Made by a program: the position numbers and the translations under genes. A DNA stretch of 64,000 bases from Methylobacterium sp. E-045 (GTDB lineage: Bacteria > Pseudomonadota > Alphaproteobacteria > Rhizobiales > Beijerinckiaceae), in the NCBI RefSeq assembly GCF_022829685.1, contig NZ_JAKSYE010000028.1:1-64000 (forward strand), read 5' to 3'. The notes beneath the pieces were generated by a model. It was given only the letters and a program-made list of their open reading frames with translations, was not told where the DNA came from and ran no database searches. Below, in pieces: positions 55,114 to 64,000 of this stretch (the first letter of the stretch is position 1; each line of letters opens with the position of its first letter).

Positions 55114-56734
55114 ATGCAGCTCACCGTCTGGACCTACGAGGGACCGCCCCATATCGGCGCCATGCGCGTCGCCACCGCCATGCGCGGCCTGCACTACGTG
55201 CTGCACGCCCCCCAGGGCGACACCTATGCCGACCTGCTGTTCACCATGATCGAGCGGCGCGATGCCCGCCCGCCGGTGACCTACACCACCTTCCAGGCAC
55301 GTGACCTCGGCTCCGACACCGCCGAGATCTTCAAGAACGCGGTCGCGGCCGCCTACGAGCGATTCCGCCCCGAGGCGATGATCGTCGGCGCCTCCTGCAC
55401 GGCGGAGCTGATCCAGGACGATCCCGGCGGTCTCGCCAAGGCCCTGGCCCTGCCGATCCCGGTCATCCCGCTGGACCTGCCCGCCTACCAGAAGAAGGAG
55501 AACTGGGGCGCCTCGGAGACCTTCTATCGCCTGGTCCGGACTCTGTGCGGCCCCAGGGCGGAGGCGGTCGGGAAGGCCGGGCGACGCCCGTCCTGCAACA
55601 TCCTCGGCCCCACCGCCCTGGGCTTCCGCCATCGCGACGACCTCGTCGAGATCCGGAAGCTTCTCGACGCCCTCGGCATCGACGTGAACCTGGTGGCGCC
55701 GCTCGGTGCGAGTCCCGCCGATCTCGGCCGCCTCGGCGAAGCCGATTTCAACGTGGTGCTCTATCCCGAGATCGCGCGCGCCACCGGGCAGCACCTCCAA
55801 AAGACCTTCGGCCAGCCGATGGTCGAGACCGTGCCGATCGGCGTCGCCGCCACGATCCGCTTCGTGGAGGAGGTGGCGGCGATCGCCGGCGTCGATCCGG
55901 CCCCGGTCCTGTCCGGCGCACCCTCGCGGCTGCCCTGGTACTCGCGCTCGGTCGATTCGACCTATCTCACGGGCAAGCGCGTCTTCATCTTCGGCGACGC
56001 CACCCATGCCCTCGCCGCCGCCCGGGTCGCCGCCACCGAACTCGGCTTCAAGGTGGTGGGTCTCGGCAGCTATGCCCGCGAATTCGCCCGCGAGATCCGG
56101 GCCGAGGCGGCGCTCCACGGCATCGAGGCGACGATCACCGACGATTACCTCGACGTGGAGGCGGCGATCCAGGCCAGCGCCGCCGAACTGGTTCTGGGCA
56201 CGCAGATGGAGCGCCACATCGCCAAGCGTCTGGGCCTGCCCTGCGCGGTGATCTCGGCCCCGATCCACGTCCAGGATTTCCCCGCCCGGCACTCGCCGCA
56301 GATGGGATTCGAGGGCGCCAACGTCCTGTTCGACACCTGGGTCCATCCCCTGATGATGGGGCTCGAAGAGCATCTGCTCGGCATGTTCCGCGAGGATTCC
56401 GAGTTCCACGCCGACGCCTCGCCCTCCCATCTCGGACCCGGCCACCACCCCGTCCCTCCCCCCTCTGCGGGGGAGGGTGGCCCTCGCGTCAGCGAGGGTC
56501 GGGAGAGGGGAGCGCCGGGTCCGGAGAGGTCGCCCCCTCACCCGCCTGCTCCGCAGGCACCCTCCCCCGCAGAGGGGGGAGGGAGTTCCGGCGCTGCAAA
56601 CAGCACCTGGGCCCCAGACGCCGAGAAGGAACTGAAGAAGATCCCGTTCTTCGTGCGGGGCAAAGCCCGCGCCAACACCGAACGCTTCGCCCGCGAGCGG
56701 GCGCTTCCCCTCATCACCGTCGAGACGCTGTACG

Positions 56735-56760
<26 letters not shown>
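55114..56760 (+). CDS. bchB: Light-independent protochlorophyllide reductase subunit B, with an inserted repeat element
   Basis: The 548-residue nitrogenase-like subunit carries Asp36 ([11 protein letters not shown]), the unusual fourth ligand of the NB-cluster. [18 protein letters not shown] and [21 protein letters not shown] sequence near residue 390 complete the catalytic part. The C-terminal PCP_red domain ([20 protein letters not shown]) is intact. Between them, residues about 447-491 are encoded by a 132-bp palindromic element ([20 protein letters not shown] and following). This explains the length; without it the protein would be about 504 residues. The insert keeps the frame. It overlaps bchH by 26 bp. 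Confidence 0.97.
56453..56584. repeat. 132-bp palindromic repeat element inserted in frame within bchB
   Basis: Perfect 27-bp inverted repeats lie at 56453-56479 and 56558-56584. Inside are two small hairpins: CCCTCGC/GCGAGGG at 56481-56498 and GCCTGC/GCAGGC at 56544-56558. The element spans 132 bp (44 codons) and encodes Pro/Gly/Glu/Arg-rich sequence. It looks like a Rhizobiales-type intergenic palindromic repeat that landed in a protein linker. Confidence 0.85.
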
Positions 56761-61335
<4,575 letters not shown>

Positions 61336-61347
61336 GGGTCAAGCGCC

Positions 61348-62118
61348 ATGACGAGCACCAGCTATGCGGCGCGCCGCTCGCAACTGACCACCTATTTCGA
61401 CCGCACGGCGGTGGAGGCCTGGGCACGTCTCACCACGGACGCCCCCGTCTCGAAGATCCGCGCCACGGTGCGGGCGGGGCGGGACGCCATGCGGGCGAAC
61501 CTGCTCTCCTGGCTCCCCGACGACCTCACCGGCCGGCGCGTCCTCGATGCCGGCTGCGGGACGGGGGCTCTCAGCGTCGAGGCCGCCCGCCGCGGGGCGG
61601 AGGTGGTCGCCATCGACGTCTCGCCGACCCTGGTGACTCTCGCCCGCGAGCGCAGCGCCGAGCTCCTCGGCGGCCACCGCATCGATTTTCGCGTCGGCGA
61701 CATGCTCGATCCCCGGCTCGGCCGCTTCGACCATGTGGTCGCCATGGATTCGCTGATCCATTACGGCGCCGGCGACATCGTCCGCGCGCTCGCCGAACTC
61801 GGCCTTCGCACCGACGGATCGCTGGTCTTCACCGTGGCCCCGCGCACGGCGCTCCTCACGCTGATGCACGCCGCCGGCCGGCTTTTCCCGCGCGGCGACC
61901 GGGCGCCCGCCATCGTGCCGATCACGGAAGGCGGCCTGCGCCGCCGGATCGGCGGGGAGGCCGCGCTCGCCGGGTTCGCGGTGGGGCGCACGCGGCGGGT
62001 CAACAGCGGGTTCTATCTCTCGAACGCGGTCGAGCTGGCGCGCCTCGACCCTCCCCCCTCTGCGGGGGAGGGTGGTCGCGGGGCGACCGGGAGAGGGGAG
62101 ACGGGAGCAGCCCCATGA
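61348..62118 (+). CDS. bchM: Magnesium protoporphyrin IX methyltransferase BchM
   Basis: The 256-residue SAM-dependent enzyme has motif I VLDAGCGTGALSVEAARRGA near residue 65 and VAMDSLIHYGAGDIVRALAE near 130. It methylates the ring C propionate of Mg-protoporphyrin. The natural C-terminus seems to be near NAVELARLD. The last ~20 residues ([20 protein letters not shown]) come from a half copy of the palindromic element also present in bchB, so the C-terminal tail is repeat-derived. The stop overlaps the lhaA start (ATGA). Confidence 0.95.
   Translation: MTSTSYAARRSQLTTYFDRTAVEAWARLTTDAPVSKIRATVRAGRDAMRANLLSWLPDDLTGRRVLDAGCGTGALSVEAARRGAEVVAIDVSPTLVTLARERSAELLGGHRIDFRVGDMLDPRLGRFDHVVAMDSLIHYGAGDIVRALAELGLRTDGSLVFTVAPRTALLTLMHAAGRLFPRGDRAPAIVPITEGGLRRRIGGEAALAGFAVGRTRRVNSGFYLSNAVELARLDPPPSAGEGGRGATGRGETGAAP
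62049..62101. repeat. Half copy of the palindromic element forming the bchM 3' end
   Basis: From 62049 to 62075 the sequence repeats the left arm of the bchB element almost exactly. It is followed by a small hairpin (GGTCGC-GGG-GCGACC) and the GGGAGAGGGGA block also found in bchB. The right arm is missing. Both copies are read in the same frame, giving PPPSAGEGG. Confidence 0.8.
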
Positions 62119-63575
62119 AACCCGCCGACCTCACCGCCCGCCTGCTCACGCGCCTCGGCCCCGGCCTGATGCCGTTCCTGCCCTTCGCCGATGCGGCGAC
62201 GCCGGAACTGCCCCTGGGACGGCTGCTGCGGCTGTCGCTGTTCCAGGTGACGGTGGGCATGGCCGCCGTGCTCCTCATCGGCACGCTGAACCGGGTGATG
62301 ATCGTCGAGCTCGAAGTCCCGGCCTGGATCGTGGCGGTGATGCTGTCGCTGCCCCTGGTCTTCGCCCCCCTGCGGGCCCTGGTCGGCTTCCGCTCGGACA
62401 CCCACCGCTCGGTGCTCGGCTGGCGCCGCGTCCCCTATATCTGGTTCGGCACCCTGCTGCAGTTCGGCGGGCTGGCGATCATGCCGTTCTCCCTGCTGAT
62501 CCTGTCCGGCGACACCACCGGCCCGGTCTGGCCCGGCCATGTGGCGGCGGCGCTCGCCTTCGTCATGGTGGGGGCCGGCCTCCACACCACCCAGACCGTT
62601 GGGCTGGCGCTCGCCACCGATCTCGCCCCCGCCCATGCCCGGCCCCGGGTGGTGGCGCTCCTCTGCGCCATGCTGCTCGCCGGCATGATGGTCAGCGCCA
62701 TCGCCTTCGGCCTGCTGCTGGCGAACTTCTCGCCCCTGCGGCTGATCCAGGTGATCCAGGGCGCGGCGGTGGTGACCATCGTGCTCAACGGCATCGCCCT
62801 GTGGAAGCAGGAGGCACGGCAACCCGGACGCACGGCGACGGACCTGCCGCGCCCGAACTTCTCGCAATCCTGGGCCACCTATGCCGGCAGCGGCCTCGCC
62901 CGCCGGCGCCTCGTCGCCACGGGGCTCGGCACGGCGGCCTTCTCCATGCAGGACATCCTGCTCGAACCCTATGGTGGCCAGATCCTGCACCTGCCGGTGG
63001 CCGCCACCACGGCGCTCACCGCCATGCTCGCGGCCGGCGGCGGGGTCGGGCTGCTGCTGGCCGCGCGCTGGCTCAACCGGGGCGGCGATCCGTTCCGGGT
63101 GGCGGCCGCCGGCAGCGGAGTCGGCATCATGGCCTTCTCGGCGGTGATCTTCGCGGCCCCCCTCGCGTCGGCCCAGCTCTTCACCACCGGCGTCACGCTC
63201 ATCGGTCTCGGCGGCGGATTGTTCGCCCACGGCACGCTCACCGCCTCCATGGCGAAGGCGGGACCCGAGGATACCGGCCTAGCGCTCGGCGCCTGGGGCG
63301 CGGTCCAGGCCAGTGCGGCGGGCATCGCCATCGCCGCGAGCGGCATCCTGCGGGACGTGGGCTCCAGCCTCTCGGCATCCGGGGCGCTCGGCGAGGCCAT
63401 GAGCGATCCGTCCGTGGGCTACCTCATCGTCTACCACATCGAGATCGCCCTGCTGTTCGCGACCCTCGTCGCCATCGGACCGCTGGTCCGCGACACCACC
63501 GGTCGTGACACCGCCACCCGCGACAGGGAGGCACGCGCCCTCCTGCCGTCCTCCATTCCCGGTCAAGGAGCCTGA
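62115..63575 (+). CDS. lhaA: Light-harvesting 1 assembly protein LhaA (PucC family)
   Basis: The 486-residue protein has about twelve membrane segments. Motifs include LRLSLFQVTVGMAAVLLIGT, LNRVMIVELEVPAWIVAVML, RALVGFRSDTHRSVLGWRRV and MQDILLEPYGGQILHLPVAA. Like other members of the family it assists light-harvesting antenna assembly; its place between bchM and puhA identifies it as LhaA. The ATG at 62115 is set by the ATGA overlap with bchM. It is 2 bp before puhA. Confidence 0.95.
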   Translation: MKPADLTARLLTRLGPGLMPFLPFADAATPELPLGRLLRLSLFQVTVGMAAVLLIGTLNRVMIVELEVPAWIVAVMLSLPLVFAPLRALVGFRSDTHRSVLGWRRVPYIWFGTLLQFGGLAIMPFSLLILSGDTTGPVWPGHVAAALAFVMVGAGLHTTQTVGLALATDLAPAHARPRVVALLCAMLLAGMMVSAIAFGLLLANFSPLRLIQVIQGAAVVTIVLNGIALWKQEARQPGRTATDLPRPNFSQSWATYAGSGLARRRLVATGLGTAAFSMQDILLEPYGGQILHLPVAATTALTAMLAAGGGVGLLLAARWLNRGGDPFRVAAAGSGVGIMAFSAVIFAAPLASAQLFTTGVTLIGLGGGLFAHGTLTASMAKAGPEDTGLALGAWGAVQASAAGIAIAASGILRDVGSSLSASGALGEAMSDPSVGYLIVYHIEIALLFATLVAIGPLVRDTTGRDTATRDREARALLPSSIPGQGA

Positions 63576-63577
63576 TC

Positions 63578-64000
63578 ATGCCAAGAGGTGAAATCACGGG
63601 CTATGTCGATGTCGCCCAGGTCGTGCTCTACGCGTTCTGGATCTTCTTCGCCGGCCTCGTCTTCTACCTGCGCCAGGAGGACCGCCGCGAAGGCTATCCC
63701 CTGGAGAGTGAGGCGGCCGGCCGGCTCAAGCGCCCCGACCCGATCCTCATCCCGAGCCCGAAGCAGTTCCTGCTCTCCAACGGCCTGGTGAAGACCGCCC
63801 CCCAGACCGACATGCAGCCGGCCTGGAACTACAAGGGCCACAAGCGCGAAGTCTGGCCCGGCTCGCCCCTGGAGCCGGACAGCGACGGCCTGCACGACCA
63901 CATCGGCCCCGGCTCCTACGCTGATCGCGACGACAACCACGACCGCACCTGGGACAACGAGAAGCGGATCGTCCCCCTGCGGGTCGCCGAGCATTTCGTG
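63578..64000 (+). CDS. puhA: Photosynthetic reaction-centre H subunit (3' end outside window)
   Basis: The first 141 residues are visible. They comprise a short N-terminus, one transmembrane helix (QVVLYAFWIFFAGLVFYLRQ, residues about 13-33), then EDRREGYPLESE and the cytoplasmic domain beginning DMQPAWNYKGHKREVWPGSP. PuhA caps the reaction centre and controls proton delivery to the QB site. AAGGAG precedes the ATG. The gene is cut by the right edge and remains open to the last base. Confidence 0.97.
   Translation, partial: MPRGEITGYVDVAQVVLYAFWIFFAGLVFYLRQEDRREGYPLESEAAGRLKRPDPILIPSPKQFLLSNGLVKTAPQTDMQPAWNYKGHKREVWPGSPLEPDSDGLHDHIGPGSYADRDDNHDRTWDNEKRIVPLRVAEHFV

Overview
The window is GC-rich alphaproteobacterial DNA. 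The best match is Methylobacterium/Methylorubrum, an aerobic anoxygenic phototroph of plant surfaces. This rests on gene content: a superoperon-type bacteriochlorophyll cluster (aerR-ppsR-bchG-pucC-like-bchP-tspO diverging from bchF-N-B-H-L-M-lhaA-puhA), sulfonate/sulfone scavenging genes, and Rhizobiales-type palindromic repeats. I saw no rRNA, tRNA, CRISPR array, transposase or prophage.

Layout. 1-5.2 kb: a giant VCBS/cadherin-repeat surface protein on the minus strand, running off the left edge and broken by a one-base frameshift near 4450. Two matched palindromes lie upstream of it, followed by a LuxR-type regulator. 6.6-11.5 kb: a phosphohexomutase, then a secreted RTX protein in which a pepsin-like aspartic protease domain is fused to a serralysin-type zinc protease. 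11.7-28.8 kb: a sulfur-acquisition island with an SsuA-like binding protein, an OsmC protein, a metallo-beta-lactamase-fold protein, a SCO protein, a sulfonate-type ABC transporter, MetNI with two MetQ proteins, soxCD, two LLM flavin monooxygenases and an SfnB/DszC-like oxidoreductase. 28.9-32.2 kb: an Mfd-like helicase paralogue. 32.3-36.1 kb: another NitT/TauT-type ABC transporter, with a 23-bp tandem repeat at its 3' side. 36.4-41.7 kb: a TetR-controlled RND efflux operon with a clear operator. 41.8-46.2 kb: small secreted or hypothetical proteins, an outer-membrane-type beta-barrel protein and a triheme cytochrome c. 46.2-64 kb: the photosynthesis cluster.

How the genes work together. Sulfur island: binding proteins and permeases import organosulfur compounds. 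The LLM monooxygenases and the SfnB-like enzyme probably cleave C-S bonds, and SoxCD could oxidise the sulfite released. Photosynthesis cluster: AerR and PpsR are the light/redox regulators. BchLNB, BchH and BchM make and methylate the Mg-porphyrin intermediates, BchF hydrates the vinyl group, BchG and BchP attach and reduce the tail, and LhaA and PuhA assist antenna and reaction-centre assembly. A TGT-N12-ACA PpsR site lies before bchG, and near-consensus sites overlap the bchF promoter.

Most notable: (1) the aspartic protease/serralysin fusion; (2) a 132-bp palindromic element inserted in frame in the bchB linker, with a half copy forming the end of bchM; (3) the frameshift in the giant adhesin, shown by repeat spacing; (4) a coupled 43-codon leader ORF before the protease; (5) an Mfd paralogue with a changed RNA-polymerase-contact motif.
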